The notes: generated by a model from the sequence alone, not told the origin. Positions 43,195 to 52,519 are shown, counted from the stretch's first letter. The stretch is DNA of 64,000 bases from Paraburkholderia sp. (GCF_028283785.1 NZ_JAPWKB010000006.1:62001-126000), one strand, 5' to 3'. Made by a program: numbers and translations.

Positions 43195-43668
43195 ATGGAA
43201 GCAATGAAGCTGTGGTTCGAACTGCACATGCTGCAGGACCAGTACATCAACAACCTCGACAACGACCGTCTCGAAGCGTGGCCGACGCTGTTCACCGAAG
43301 ACTGCCTGTACGAAATCGTGCCGAAAGAAAACGCGGACATGGGTTTGCCGATCGGCATCATCTACTGCACGAATCAACGCATGTTGCGCGATCGCGTCGT
43401 GTCGCTGCGCAACGCGAACATTTACGAAGAGCATAGCTACCGTCACATGACGTCGGGCCTCGCGGTCGTCAGCGAAAAAGACGGCGTGATCGAAACGGAA
43501 AGCAACTACGTGGTGATCCAGACGCGTTCCAACGGCGAGTCGAACGTGTATCAGGCCGGCAAGTACTACGACCGCGTCGTGCGCACGCCGGACGGTTTGC
43601 GCTACAAGGCCAAGCGCGTGATTTACGACACTTCGCGCGTGCAGACCCTGCTCGCGACGCCGATCTGA
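43195..43668 (+). CDS. andAd: Anthranilate 1,2-dioxygenase small (beta) subunit
   Basis: A 157-aa NTF2-like beta subunit that stabilises the alpha3beta3 hexamer and has no metal site. It starts MEAMKLWFELHMLQDQYINN; YRHMTSGLAVVSEKDGVIET and YKAKRVIYDTSRVQTLLATP are typical of the family. It follows andAc after 17 bp with an AGGA ribosome site and precedes the ferredoxin by 10 bp. Confidence 0.9.
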   Translation: MEAMKLWFELHMLQDQYINNLDNDRLEAWPTLFTEDCLYEIVPKENADMGLPIGIIYCTNQRMLRDRVVSLRNANIYEEHSYRHMTSGLAVVSEKDGVIETESNYVVIQTRSNGESNVYQAGKYYDRVVRTPDGLRYKAKRVIYDTSRVQTLLATPI

Positions 43669-43678
43669 GGAGCAGGCA

Positions 43679-44002
43679 ATGGATCAGGTCATCAACGGTT
43701 GGCAGACGCTCGGCGCGCTCGACGACTATACGGAAGGCGAGCCGGTCGCGATCGTGTCGGGCTCTAAGCAGATTGCGATTTTCCGTCTCGGCGACGAAGT
43801 CTTTGCGCTGAACGATCTGTGCACGCACGGTCATGCACGTCTGTCGGAAGGCTACGTCGAAGACGGCTGCGTCGAATGTCCGCTGCATCAAGGGCTTTTC
43901 GACATTCGCAGCGGTGCGCCGCGATGCGCGCCGGTGACGGAAGCCGTGCGCAGTTTCCCGATCCGGATCGTCGACGGACAGGTTGAGATTCATGTCGAGT
44001 AA
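43679..44002 (+). CDS. andAb: Rieske ferredoxin component of anthranilate dioxygenase
   Basis: A 107-aa electron carrier between reductase and oxygenase. Rieske ligands lie in LCTHGHARLS (Cys, His) and CPLHQGLFDI (Cys, His). Small, soluble, no signal. The stop overlaps the reductase gene by 11 bases, so the pair is made together. Confidence 0.92.
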   Translation: MDQVINGWQTLGALDDYTEGEPVAIVSGSKQIAIFRLGDEVFALNDLCTHGHARLSEGYVEDGCVECPLHQGLFDIRSGAPRCAPVTEAVRSFPIRIVDGQVEIHVE

Positions 44003-45221
44003 GCCGTTCGTGATCGTCGGCGCGGGACACGCGGCGCGTCGCGCGGCCGAGTCGCTGCGCGAGCGCGACGCCGACGTGCGCATCGTGATGATCGGCGCGG
44101 AGCCGGAGTTGCCGTACGACCGGCCGGTGCTGTCGAAAGACGCGCTGATGAATCACGACGGCGAGCATCGCGCGTTTATTCGCGACGCCGCGTATTACGA
44201 CGCGCAACGCATCGAATTGCGACTCGGCGTAAGCGTCGTGTCGATCGATCGCGCGCAACAGGTCGTGCAGCTCGACGACGGCAGCACGCTCGGCTACGCG
44301 CGTTTGCTGCTGGCGACCGGGTCGCGCGTGCGGCGTTTCACCGGCCCCGTCGACGACGGTGTGACGCTGCACTATGTTCGCACTGTCGCCGACGCTCGCG
44401 CGTTGCGCGCAGCGCTTGCGCCGGGTAAGCGCGTCGTGGTGTTGGGCGGCGGCTTTATCGGTCTCGAAGTGGCGGCATCGGCGGCGACGCTCGGATGTAC
44501 GGCTGTCGTGATCGAACCGGCTGCCGCGCTGCTGCAACGCGCGATGCCTCGCGCGATCGGCGAGTTCATTCTCGCGATGCACGCGTCGAAGGGCGTGGAC
44601 GTGCAGCTGAATACGAAGCCGCTCGGCATCCGTCGTCGCGCGAGCGGCGATGGCGAGTGCGCGATCGTGGAAACGGATCGCGGCGAGATCGACGCTGACG
44701 TCGTGGTGATCGGCATCGGCGTGGTGCCGAACGTCGAGCTTGCGATGGAAGCCGGACTCGACATCGACAACGGCATCGTCGTCGATGCGCAATGCCGCAC
44801 CAGCGATCCGGCGATCTTCGCGGCGGGCGAAGTCACGCAACATTTCAATCCGCTACTCGCGCGTCAGGTCCGCATCGAGTCGTGGCAGGTCGCCGAAAAT
44901 CAACCGGCGATTGCGGCTGCGAACATGCTGGGCGACGCGCAAACGTACGCGGAGATTCCGTGGTTATGGTCCGATCAGTTCGACTGCAATCTGCAAACGC
45001 TCGGTGTCTTCACCGACACGCAGACACTCGTCACGCGCGGCGTGCCGGGCGACGGCACGTTCACGCTGATGGCGTTGGGCGAGTCGGGCGAGTTGCAGGC
45101 AGTGGCCGCCGTGAATGCCGGACGCGATATCGGCGCATGCAAGCGACTGATGGCGGCGGGCAAGGTACTCGACGCGGCGAGTCTCGCCAATCCCGCCATT
45201 ACACTGCGTTCGATGCTTTAA
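43992..45221 (+). CDS. andAa: Ferredoxin-NAD(+) reductase component of anthranilate dioxygenase
   Basis: A 409-aa FAD enzyme that passes electrons from NADH to the Rieske ferredoxin. FAD-binding GAGHAARRAAESLRE at the N-terminus, NAD-binding VVLGGGFIGLEVAASAATLG in the middle and the second FAD motif around TSDPAIFAAGEVTQ. It matches the class-II/III aromatic dioxygenase reductase family in length. ATG 43992 is chosen over TTG 43983. Last gene before a strong terminator. Confidence 0.9.
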   Translation: MSSKPFVIVGAGHAARRAAESLRERDADVRIVMIGAEPELPYDRPVLSKDALMNHDGEHRAFIRDAAYYDAQRIELRLGVSVVSIDRAQQVVQLDDGSTLGYARLLLATGSRVRRFTGPVDDGVTLHYVRTVADARALRAALAPGKRVVVLGGGFIGLEVAASAATLGCTAVVIEPAAALLQRAMPRAIGEFILAMHASKGVDVQLNTKPLGIRRRASGDGECAIVETDRGEIDADVVVIGIGVVPNVELAMEAGLDIDNGIVVDAQCRTSDPAIFAAGEVTQHFNPLLARQVRIESWQVAENQPAIAAANMLGDAQTYAEIPWLWSDQFDCNLQTLGVFTDTQTLVTRGVPGDGTFTLMALGESGELQAVAAVNAGRDIGACKRLMAAGKVLDAASLANPAITLRSML

Positions 45222-45256
45222 ATGAAATGATTGTCTAGCCGTCGTAAAGGCACATT

Positions 45257-45293
45257 AAAAACGCGCTTTGCTAACCGCAAGCGCGTTTTTTCT
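45257..45293 (+). terminator. Terminator of the and operon
   Basis: AAAAACGCGCTT (45257-45268) pairs with AAGCGCGTTTTT (45279-45290), followed by more T (TCTTTT). Confidence 0.93.
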
Positions 45294-45466
45294 TTTCCCA
45301 CATGAGTTTAAAACAATGACAGGAATGGTCCTTGCGAATGGCCGGGCCGTCGCCTATAACTTGCGAAGACCGGGCGCGTCATTGCGTCCGGTTGTGAATT
45401 CATCATTGCTGTCGTTAGCTGAATCGAAACAATCACTCCAACTCAAACGACTCACGCGAGGGCATC

Positions 45467-46279
45467 GTGGATCTCGAAACCGTCCGCGTATTTCTGATGA
45501 CCCGAGGCATCGACCTCGGCACGAAGGTGATCGGCGCGATCGTGCTGTGGATCGTCGGCCGGTGGTTGATCGGGTTGATCATCGGCCTGTTGCGCAAGGT
45601 GTTGTCGCGCAATGGCAAGGTCGATCCCACGCTTGCGCACTATCTCGGCTCGATACTCGGCGCACTGCTGAACCTGCTGCTGATCCTCGCGATCCTGCAG
45701 GTGTTTGGCGTACAGACGACGTCGTTCGCGGCGCTGCTGGCGGGTCTCGGACTCGCGATCGGAACCGCGTGGGGCGGCTTGCTCGCGCACTTCGCTGCGG
45801 GCATCTTCATGCAGGTGTTGCGCCCGTTCAAGGTCGGCGATTACGTATCGGCGGGTGGTGTGACCGGCACGGTTCAGGAATTGGGATTGTTCGGCACGAC
45901 GATCATCACGCCGGACAACGTGACGACGATCGTCGGCAACAACAAGATCTTCTCCGATACGATTTCGAACTACAGCGCACTGCCGGTGCGGCGCGTCGAG
46001 CTGACCGCGAAGATCGCCAACGGTGTCGATCCAACCGACGCGATGAACCGCTTGCGCGCGGCCGTCACGCAGATTCCGAACGTCGCGGAAACGCCTGCGC
46101 CGGACATCGAAGTCCTGTCGTTTACGCCGGAAGGTCCGCTACTATGCGTGCGGCCTTATTCGCATACCGACCACTACTGGCAAGTGTATTTCGACACCAA
46201 TCGCGCGATCATTCAAACCTTCAGGGACGCGGGATATCCGACACCGGAAACGCCGCTTGCGCCGCGCGTCGTGACGTAG
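45467..46279 (+). CDS. mscS: Small-conductance mechanosensitive channel (MscS family)
   Basis: A 270-aa inner-membrane channel that opens under membrane tension to protect against osmotic shock. Three helices: VIGAIVLWIVGRWLIGLIIG, LGALLNLLLILAILQVFG and the pore helix FAALLAGLGLAIGTAWGGLL (Gly/Ala packing). Then come the MscS beta domain (FKVGDYVSAGGVTGTVQELG, IITPDNVTTIVGNN) and the C-terminal cytoplasmic part. Length close to E. coli MscS (286 aa). GTG start with GCGAGGG ribosome site. Not obviously connected to its catabolic neighbours. Confidence 0.92.
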   Translation: MDLETVRVFLMTRGIDLGTKVIGAIVLWIVGRWLIGLIIGLLRKVLSRNGKVDPTLAHYLGSILGALLNLLLILAILQVFGVQTTSFAALLAGLGLAIGTAWGGLLAHFAAGIFMQVLRPFKVGDYVSAGGVTGTVQELGLFGTTIITPDNVTTIVGNNKIFSDTISNYSALPVRRVELTAKIANGVDPTDAMNRLRAAVTQIPNVAETPAPDIEVLSFTPEGPLLCVRPYSHTDHYWQVYFDTNRAIIQTFRDAGYPTPETPLAPRVVT

Positions 46280-46291
46280 CTTAAGGTGACG

Positions 46292-46324
46292 CACAACGGG
46301 AACTTCACGTTCCCGTTGTGTTTT
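46292..46324. terminator. Bidirectional terminator between mscS and the aldehyde dehydrogenase gene
   Basis: CACAACGGGAAC (46292-46303) pairs exactly with GTTCCCGTTGTG (46309-46320), followed by TTTTC. Confidence 0.93.
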
Positions 46325-46387
46325 CAGCTTAAGGCTTTGGCGATGGAGGCTACCTGTCTGAACGTAGCCGACCGCCGCGCTCAACCG

Positions 46388-47860
46388 TTAGAACGGAAAC
46401 TGCCGCTGTCCCATCTGCACGGTGATCCACTTCAGTTCGGTCATTTCTTCCATCGAGTACCGTCCGCCTTCGCGTCCGCTGCCGCTCATCTTCGTGCCGC
46501 CGAACGGCACGTGCGCCTCATCGGACACGGTCGTGTCGTTGATATGCACCATGCCCGCCTCGATGCGCAGCGCGAGATCGAACGCTTTTTGCAGGTCGTT
46601 CGTGATGACGCCCGACGACAGCCCATACGACGTGTCGTTGGCTACGTGCAGCGCTTCTTCCGAATCTTCGACGCGAATCAGCGACGTCACCGGCCCGAAG
46701 CTTTCTTCGTCGTAAATTTTCATCGCCGATGTGACGTCGGCCAGCACGGTCGGCTCGTAGAAATTGTCGCGATGCGTGCCGCCCATCAGCAGACGCGCGC
46801 CTTTCGCAACCGCATCCTCGACCTGGCTGTCGATCACGCCGCATTGCGAACGACGGATCAGCGGTCCGATCACCGTTTTCGGGTCGCGCGGATCGCCGAC
46901 CTGATACGTTTTCGCGCGTGCAATGAACGCCTCCGCGAACGCATCGTAGACCGGCGCTTCGACGATGATCCGCGAATTTGCCATGCACACCTGGCCCTGG
47001 TGGAAGAAGATGCCGAAACACGCGGCACGCACCGCGTAGTCGAGATCGGCGTCGCGCAACACGATCAACGGATTCTTGCCGCCGAGTTCCAGCGTGACCT
47101 TCTTCATGTGCTTCGCGGCTTCGACGGCGAGGTAACGGCCCACGCGTGTCGATCCGGTGAAGGTCAGCATGCGCACGCGCGGATCGGTCAACAGCACGTC
47201 GCCGACTTCGCTGGCCGGGCCGGGCACCACGTTCAGCACGCCGGCGGGCAGGCCGCCACGCTCGAACAGTTCAGCGATCTTCAGACCGGTCACCGGCGTC
47301 TCTTCCGACGGCTTCAGCACGAAGGTATTGCCCGCGGCGATCGCCAGCACGACCTTCTTCATCGCGAGCCAGAACGGCGCATTGAACGGCGCAATACCGG
47401 CGATCACGCCGAGCGGACGACGCAGCGTGAAGCCGAGTTGCCCTTGCATGCTATGCGGCAAGGTTTCGCCGAACACATGCCGCGCGTCGCCCGCCGCGCT
47501 GCGCAACAGATCGATCCCGCTCATCACTTCGAACATCGCTTTCGGATAGGTCGAGCCGGATTCCTCGATCAGCACGTCGCGCACATCGTCGGCCATCGCG
47601 GCCAGCGCGTCCGCGCACGCGAGCAGGATGTCGGCACGCTTCGACACGACCATATTGGCCCACATGTCTTTCGCGCGGTGCGCGGCATCGACCGCCCGCA
47701 TCGCGTCGGCGCGGGTCGCCTGATGCACGTCGGCGAACTGCTCGCCGGTGGCCGGGTTGTAGTCGGGAAGGGTCTGACCGTCGGACCCGGCGACCCACTG
47801 GCCGTCGATAAACAGTTTGCCTTCGCGAACGACGCGCGCGGCGGCGAGATCGGTTGTCAT
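46388..47860 (-). CDS. Aldehyde dehydrogenase, vanillin/benzaldehyde dehydrogenase-like
   Basis: A 490-aa NAD(P)-dependent ALDH of normal length. Motifs: IAPFNAPFWLAMKKVVLAIA, TFTGSTRVGR, catalytic Glu in VTLELGGKNP and catalytic Cys in HQGQVCMANSR. The HQGQVCMA form is typical of Vdh-type aromatic aldehyde dehydrogenases. Last gene in the same direction as the Rieske operon on the minus strand, 64 bp behind the DLH-fusion gene. The aldehyde is probably aromatic or a ring-derived one; not certain. Confidence 0.87.
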   Translation of the reverse strand: MTTDLAAARVVREGKLFIDGQWVAGSDGQTLPDYNPATGEQFADVHQATRADAMRAVDAAHRAKDMWANMVVSKRADILLACADALAAMADDVRDVLIEESGSTYPKAMFEVMSGIDLLRSAAGDARHVFGETLPHSMQGQLGFTLRRPLGVIAGIAPFNAPFWLAMKKVVLAIAAGNTFVLKPSEETPVTGLKIAELFERGGLPAGVLNVVPGPASEVGDVLLTDPRVRMLTFTGSTRVGRYLAVEAAKHMKKVTLELGGKNPLIVLRDADLDYAVRAACFGIFFHQGQVCMANSRIIVEAPVYDAFAEAFIARAKTYQVGDPRDPKTVIGPLIRRSQCGVIDSQVEDAVAKGARLLMGGTHRDNFYEPTVLADVTSAMKIYDEESFGPVTSLIRVEDSEEALHVANDTSYGLSSGVITNDLQKAFDLALRIEAGMVHINDTTVSDEAHVPFGGTKMSGSGREGGRYSMEEMTELKWITVQMGQRQFPF

Positions 47861-47924
47861 GGTGATGCGACTCCTGAAAGGATAGGTCGTTTGAAGTGCG
47901 GAAGGGTCGTGCGGTGGTACTGCG

Positions 47925-49148
47925 TCAAGCCGGCGCGCTGTCTTTCCAGCGTGCCATCAACGTGTTCGACGGCATCTTTTCATCCATCAGCTTGCGTGCG
48001 GCCTCGATACCCGAAACCGGCAGGCCGGTCGGATCGAGCAGGCCGATCTGCGTGAGTACGCTCGCCTGATCCCAGTAGATGTGCTCGTTGTAGAGCTTCG
48101 GTCCGCGAAATCCGACTACCACCAGCATCGGGATTTCGACGTACTTGCCGGTCGGCGCGACACCGGGCAACAGCCAGTCGATTTCGCAATCGTGCGTGAA
48201 GCACAGGATGAATTCATCGACCATCCGGTCCACGCCGACCACGCGCGAGATCGGCACCATCTTCGTGTCGGCGGGATTGTTGTGGATGAAATGGTTCGTG
48301 TAGAAGCGCTTGAGTTCGGTGTAGCCGGTGCCGCCCGTCATCGTCGGGACGTGGTTAACGTAGGGCTGCGGCACCATCGTTTGCATCGTCGCTTCGGGGT
48401 CGCGCGCGGCGAATTCGAGGTAGAAGTGATGGTCGGCCAGCGCACTCAGATCGTAGTCCGGGCCCATCGTCTTGCGGAAAATATCGAGGCTGCGCGTATG
48501 CGCGGGCATCGCGGCGGTCTTGACGAAGGTCGGGCCGCTGCGATTGAACGCGTGACCGGCATCCGGGTACACGTAGAGCTTCACGCTCGGCTTGCCCGCG
48601 AGCGCGGTCTTGATCGCTTCGACCGCTTCGGGCGGATTCATCGGATCGGTTTCGCCGAAGTGCAACGCGATGGGACACGTGATCTTCGCCGCGAGTTCGA
48701 GCGCGTCCTGAATGCCGACGCCGTAATAACCGACCGCGCAATCCACACCGCATTCCGCCGCTGCCAGATACGCGAGCTTGCCGCCCAGACAGAAGCCGAG
48801 TGCGCCTACTTTGCCGGTCGATTCCGGCATCGAGCGCGCGTATTGAACCGTTGCGCGAATATCGTCGAGCGCGCGCGCGACATCGAAACGCTGGTAGTAG
48901 TCGAATGCGCGTGCGTGATCCGCTTCGGTATAACCGAGCTCGATGTTCGGTTCGAACTGATGGAACAGGTCCGGCGCAAGCACGACGTAACCTTCGCTCG
49001 CGTAGAGGTCGGCGACCTCGCGCATCTCCGCGTTGACGCCGAAAATCTCCTGCAACAACACGACGACTGGGCCGCTGCCCGATTCCGGCAACGCGAGATA
49101 CGCATCGAATGCCGATCCGTTCGACGTGATCTTGATCTGCTTCGACAT
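47925..49148 (-). CDS. Dienelactone hydrolase-NTF2-like fusion protein
   Basis: A 407-aa protein of two parts. Residues 1-~235 are a dienelactone hydrolase: Glu in LLQEIFGVNAEMR, nucleophile Cys in GFCLGGKLAY, Asp in FGETDPMNPP and His in YPDAGHAFNR, so the triad is complete. Residues ~275-407 form an NTF2/SnoaL-like domain (GGTGYTELKRFYTNHFIHNN, FTHDCEIDWLLPGVAPTGKY). The long version of the frame from 49325 is not used because ATG 49148 has AGGA before it. It probably hydrolyses an ester or lactone formed in the same pathway; the role of the second domain is open. Confidence 0.8.
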   Translation of the reverse strand: MSKQIKITSNGSAFDAYLALPESGSGPVVVLLQEIFGVNAEMREVADLYASEGYVVLAPDLFHQFEPNIELGYTEADHARAFDYYQRFDVARALDDIRATVQYARSMPESTGKVGALGFCLGGKLAYLAAAECGVDCAVGYYGVGIQDALELAAKITCPIALHFGETDPMNPPEAVEAIKTALAGKPSVKLYVYPDAGHAFNRSGPTFVKTAAMPAHTRSLDIFRKTMGPDYDLSALADHHFYLEFAARDPEATMQTMVPQPYVNHVPTMTGGTGYTELKRFYTNHFIHNNPADTKMVPISRVVGVDRMVDEFILCFTHDCEIDWLLPGVAPTGKYVEIPMLVVVGFRGPKLYNEHIYWDQASVLTQIGLLDPTGLPVSGIEAARKLMDEKMPSNTLMARWKDSAPA

Positions 49149-49198
49149 GAGGATTTCCTTCGTGGATCGAAAGTGGAAAATGTGGGGAATGCCGTGTA

Positions 49199-50023
49199 TC
49201 AGTCGGCCTGGCCGATGCGGCTGAACCAGTCGCGCGGCGACACGCCCTGGTCGGGTCCGAGAATCGAAAAGCCGCCGTCGACCGGAATATCGACGCCGGT
49301 AATCCATGATGCATCGGCGGAACACAGGAACGCGACGACCTGCGCAATCTCATGGCCGCGTCCGACCCGCCCAAGCGGATGCAACGCATGGCCGACGCGA
49401 TCCGCGGCCTCGATCGAGCCGTGTGCAAGCTGTTCGAGCGAAGGCGACCACGTCCACGCGGGCGACACCGTGACCGCGCGGATGCCGTCGGGCGCAAGCG
49501 TGACGGCGAGGTTGCGGGTGAACTGCTGCAACGCTGCCTTGGACGCCGGATACAGCGCGCGACCGGCCGCGCCGAACTTGCCGCCGGTGCTGCCCAGATT
49601 GACGATCACGCCGCCACGGGCCAGATGCGGCGCGGCTTTCTGCGCGAAGATCGCGGCGGAAACCAGATTCACGTTCAGCAGATGCGCCCACTGCTCGCGC
49701 GTCGATGCAAGACCGGAATCCGCATAGGTGCAGGCGTTGTTGACCAGAAAGTCGATGCGGCCGAAGTGCTCCAGCGTTGCGTCGATCACGTGGTCGATCT
49801 GCGCGTCGTCGGTGATATCGGTTTCGATGAATCGGGCCGCGTCGCCGAGCGAGTCCGCAACGTCGCGGCCCGCTTTTGCGTCGAGTCCGAGCGTCATCAC
49901 GCACGCGCCAGCCGCAACGAGACCTCTCGCGATGTCCGCGCCGAGTCCCTGCGTACTGCCGCTGACAATCGCGACCTTGCCGGCGAGGCGGCCATGTAGA
50001 CGCGTGGAATGGGGCGTGCTCAT
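49199..50023 (-). CDS. SDR-family dehydrogenase, possible cis-dihydrodiol dehydrogenase
   Basis: A 274-aa classical short-chain dehydrogenase. Cofactor motif SGSTQGLGADIARGL, the NNAC motif, and catalytic Ser (NLGSTGG), Tyr and Lys in YPASK. NAD is likelier than NADP because an Asp-type acceptor position (LGLDAKAG) follows strand 2. In Rieske dioxygenase operons an SDR usually rearomatises the cis-diol to a catechol. Its start overlaps the stop of the isochorismatase-fold gene (ATGA). Confidence 0.85.
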   Translation of the reverse strand: MSTPHSTRLHGRLAGKVAIVSGSTQGLGADIARGLVAAGACVMTLGLDAKAGRDVADSLGDAARFIETDITDDAQIDHVIDATLEHFGRIDFLVNNACTYADSGLASTREQWAHLLNVNLVSAAIFAQKAAPHLARGGVIVNLGSTGGKFGAAGRALYPASKAALQQFTRNLAVTLAPDGIRAVTVSPAWTWSPSLEQLAHGSIEAADRVGHALHPLGRVGRGHEIAQVVAFLCSADASWITGVDIPVDGGFSILGPDQGVSPRDWFSRIGQAD

Positions 50024-50661
50024 CGTTGGATCTCCCGTTGCGCGAGTGCGGTATCGACCGTCGCGATGTCCGCCAGCAAACGCATGCTGTCGAGCGACGC
50101 AGCGTGGATGGCCGGATCGGCGGCGGCGCATGCGTCGGCGGCAACCGTGACTTCGTAGCCGAGATCGACTGCATGACGCACAGTCATTTCCACCACCGAA
50201 TGCGTCGCCACGCCGGCCACGATCAGATGACGCACGCCGAGCTTCATCAGGATCTGTTCGAGCGGTGTGCCGATAAATGCACTGGTCCGCTGATGCCGGA
50301 TCACCAGTTCGTTGGCGCGTGTTTCGTCGGGCTGAAGCGCATCGTAAAACGCAGCGCCCCACGTGTTTTCCTGCACGGCGCCGAGTTCGGCCGTCTTGCG
50401 GAAAATCCAGCAGTTCTGCACCAGATCCGCATAGTCGGGACGAAACGCGATACGCACGTGGATCAACGGCAACGCGGCGTGCCGGGCGCCCGCGATCAGC
50501 TTCGCCGCAGCCGCGATCACGCGGTCGCGCGCCGGGTCGGACGCGGACAGGCCGACGCGAATCTTGCCGTCCGGATGCAGCACGTCGTTCTGATAATGCA
50601 GCGCAAGCACGGCAGTGCGCTGCAACGGGAGCAATGAAGTAGACGCGGGCGACGTGGGCAT
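50020..50661 (-). CDS. Isochorismatase-fold protein without canonical catalytic residues
   Basis: A 213-aa cysteine-hydrolase/isochorismatase-family protein by overall sequence (LALHYQNDVLHPDGK, RTSAFIGTPLEQILMKLGVR, AGVATHSVVEMTVRHAV, VTVAADACAA). The three usual catalytic residues look changed. The Asp of the IDMQND motif is His in LHYQND. The position of the Lys before SAF reads R/Q. The nucleophile in GVATNxCV reads GVATHSVV, so there is no Cys there. True isochorismatases also lack the Cys, so an ether or other hydrolysis without it is possible; alternatively it is a non-enzymatic subunit. It overlaps genes on both sides, so it belongs to the operon. Confidence 0.72.
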   Translation of the reverse strand: MPTSPASTSLLPLQRTAVLALHYQNDVLHPDGKIRVGLSASDPARDRVIAAAAKLIAGARHAALPLIHVRIAFRPDYADLVQNCWIFRKTAELGAVQENTWGAAFYDALQPDETRANELVIRHQRTSAFIGTPLEQILMKLGVRHLIVAGVATHSVVEMTVRHAVDLGYEVTVAADACAAADPAIHAASLDSMRLLADIATVDTALAQREIQR

Positions 50662-51194
50662 CACACGAACACTTCCAGGTTCGCGAACACGTCGGCGGCG
50701 TTGATCAGATCGACGCGCTTCAGATAGATTTGCCAACCGCCCGATTCCTGCGCGACCAGTTTGTGCGTCGTGAGGCCGGCGAGCTGGCGCTGACCGTTGC
50801 GCCATTCCGCAAGCATGAAGGTCGAATGGACGATCAGGCGGCCGGCATCATCGGTGCCGTCGATCATCACATTGCCGATCACGCGCGCGGTGCGCGTCGC
50901 CGGTTGCTGCGACCAGTTGCGCGGATTCGTGATGCGTCGCACGCGCACTTCGCGCAACGTCGCGTCTTCCCAGAACAGCGAAATATGGTCGCGCGTGCTG
51001 GTTTGACCCGGCTCGTGCGGCATCCAGTACATACCGTCCGGCGTCCATAGATCGAGCCAGCCGTCGAATGCGCGAGTGTCGAGCAGGCGCGCCTCGCGAA
51101 ACAGAAACTGCTCGACATCGACGCGCAACGCGTCGGTGACGCGAACCGGACGGGCAACCTCGGTGGAGAGATCGAAGCGAGTGTCGAACAGCAT
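50661..51194 (-). CDS. Ring-hydroxylating dioxygenase small (beta) subunit
   Basis: A 177-aa NTF2-like beta subunit: VDVEQFLFREARLLDTRAFD, WLDLWTPDGMYWMPHEPGQ, LAGLTTHKLVAQESGGWQIY. It pairs with the large subunit whose stop overlaps its start by one base (TGATG), and the isochorismatase-fold gene overlaps its own end in the same way. Structural role in the hexamer. Similar in type to AndAd but clearly a separate branch. Confidence 0.88.
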   Translation of the reverse strand: MLFDTRFDLSTEVARPVRVTDALRVDVEQFLFREARLLDTRAFDGWLDLWTPDGMYWMPHEPGQTSTRDHISLFWEDATLREVRVRRITNPRNWSQQPATRTARVIGNVMIDGTDDAGRLIVHSTFMLAEWRNGQRQLAGLTTHKLVAQESGGWQIYLKRVDLINAADVFANLEVFV

Positions 51195-52519
51195 CAGCGC
51201 GCTCCTTGTTCAGCGACGGTTTCGTTGAGCATGAAGCGCTTCCACGCCGCGAACTGATTGCGCATCGGCAACTCGCTGGTGCCGTTGATCGACACCATGC
51301 CGTTTTCGACGGCGAGATCGGTGCCTGCATAACGGTGCATGCTGATCCAGTCGCCGCCGTTGGTCATGTTGCCTTCCTGGCAACGCGCATAGACTTCGAC
51401 ATCGTCCGGCATCACGTTCGACGACGGCGAATTGATGACGTTCGCGTAGGTCATCGCGCGTTCGAAGACGGATTCGGGCGCACCTTTGAGCTTGAACAGC
51501 TGGATTTCGACCAGCGTGCGATCCACCGACAACGGACGGATCACGCGGAATTGCTGGAACACCGTGTGCGGCGAACCACTGCCGTAAATCACCGTGTTAT
51601 GGCGGTTCATGCCGAGAATTTCGCGCGCACGCGTCTCGCCGTACGCTTCGGTCAATGCGGCGAAATGCGCGCTCGACACTGGATCGCGTTCGGCGGCGGC
51701 CGGATCGAAAATGCCTTCCATATAGCCGTGGCCGTTCTCATACGCGCGCAATTCGAGCTTCTCCCAGAACTCGTAGGGTTCGCCGTTGCCTTCCATGATC
51801 AACAGTTCGAACGGCAGCGAGCCTTCCGCCTCGGCTTGCGAGCGCGCGGACACCACCGACGATTCATGCGTGACGGGCGCGTGCATCGTGTCGTGCAGGT
51901 TCTCGTAGAACACTTTCCAGTTCGAGCGTTGCAGGACGCGGAATACGCCGCCGGCCACTTCGATTTCGCCGACCGGCGAGCGGTCGCACAGGTTGTCGAT
52001 CGACGATGCGACGCCGTTCAGGAACGTCTCCAGCGTTTGTCCTTCCGCCGACTGGCTGGCGAACACGAAACCGCGATACACGCCGACGCGTGCCACTTTG
52101 CGCATCGAAAAATCCGGATGTTTCGGATCGAAACAGGTGTTTTGCAAGCCGTTTTTCAGCGGCGCGGACAGATGTGTGCCGTCGAGTTTGAAGGTCCATG
52201 CGTGATACGGGCAGCGAAAGAACTTGCCGGTCGTGCCGTCGCCGTCGGGAACGACTTTCGCGCCTTTGTGCGGGCAGCGGTTGTACACGACGTGAATCTG
52301 GCCGTCGCTGGCGCGCACCATCACGACGTCCTGATCGCCGAGACGGGTCGTGTGATAGTCGCCGGGGTTTTTCACCTGGCTTTCGTGGCCGACGTAAATC
52401 CACGCCTGGCCATAGATGCGCTTCATTTCGAGCTCGAAAATCTGCGGGTCGGTGTAGACGCTTTTATGCACGCTGTCCGGACGCACCAGGCTCGCGAGGG
52501 TCTCGTTGGTAAGGCTCAT
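51194..52519 (-). CDS. Ring-hydroxylating dioxygenase large (alpha) subunit, unknown substrate
   Basis: A 441-aa Rieske oxygenase subunit that would insert O2 into an aromatic ring using reductant from the adjacent reductase. Rieske ligands C82, H84, C103 and H106 (CPHKGA ... CPYHAW); the mononuclear-iron triad is in ENLHDTMHAPVTH. The substrate-pocket part is not one I can match to benzoate, phthalate or anthranilate enzymes. It has only distant likeness to AndAc. The gene lies between the reductase (25 bp upstream) and the small subunit. Because the reductase carries its own 2Fe-2S centre, this is a two-component system. Confidence 0.88.
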   Translation of the reverse strand: MSLTNETLASLVRPDSVHKSVYTDPQIFELEMKRIYGQAWIYVGHESQVKNPGDYHTTRLGDQDVVMVRASDGQIHVVYNRCPHKGAKVVPDGDGTTGKFFRCPYHAWTFKLDGTHLSAPLKNGLQNTCFDPKHPDFSMRKVARVGVYRGFVFASQSAEGQTLETFLNGVASSIDNLCDRSPVGEIEVAGGVFRVLQRSNWKVFYENLHDTMHAPVTHESSVVSARSQAEAEGSLPFELLIMEGNGEPYEFWEKLELRAYENGHGYMEGIFDPAAAERDPVSSAHFAALTEAYGETRAREILGMNRHNTVIYGSGSPHTVFQQFRVIRPLSVDRTLVEIQLFKLKGAPESVFERAMTYANVINSPSSNVMPDDVEVYARCQEGNMTNGGDWISMHRYAGTDLAVENGMVSINGTSELPMRNQFAAWKRFMLNETVAEQGAR

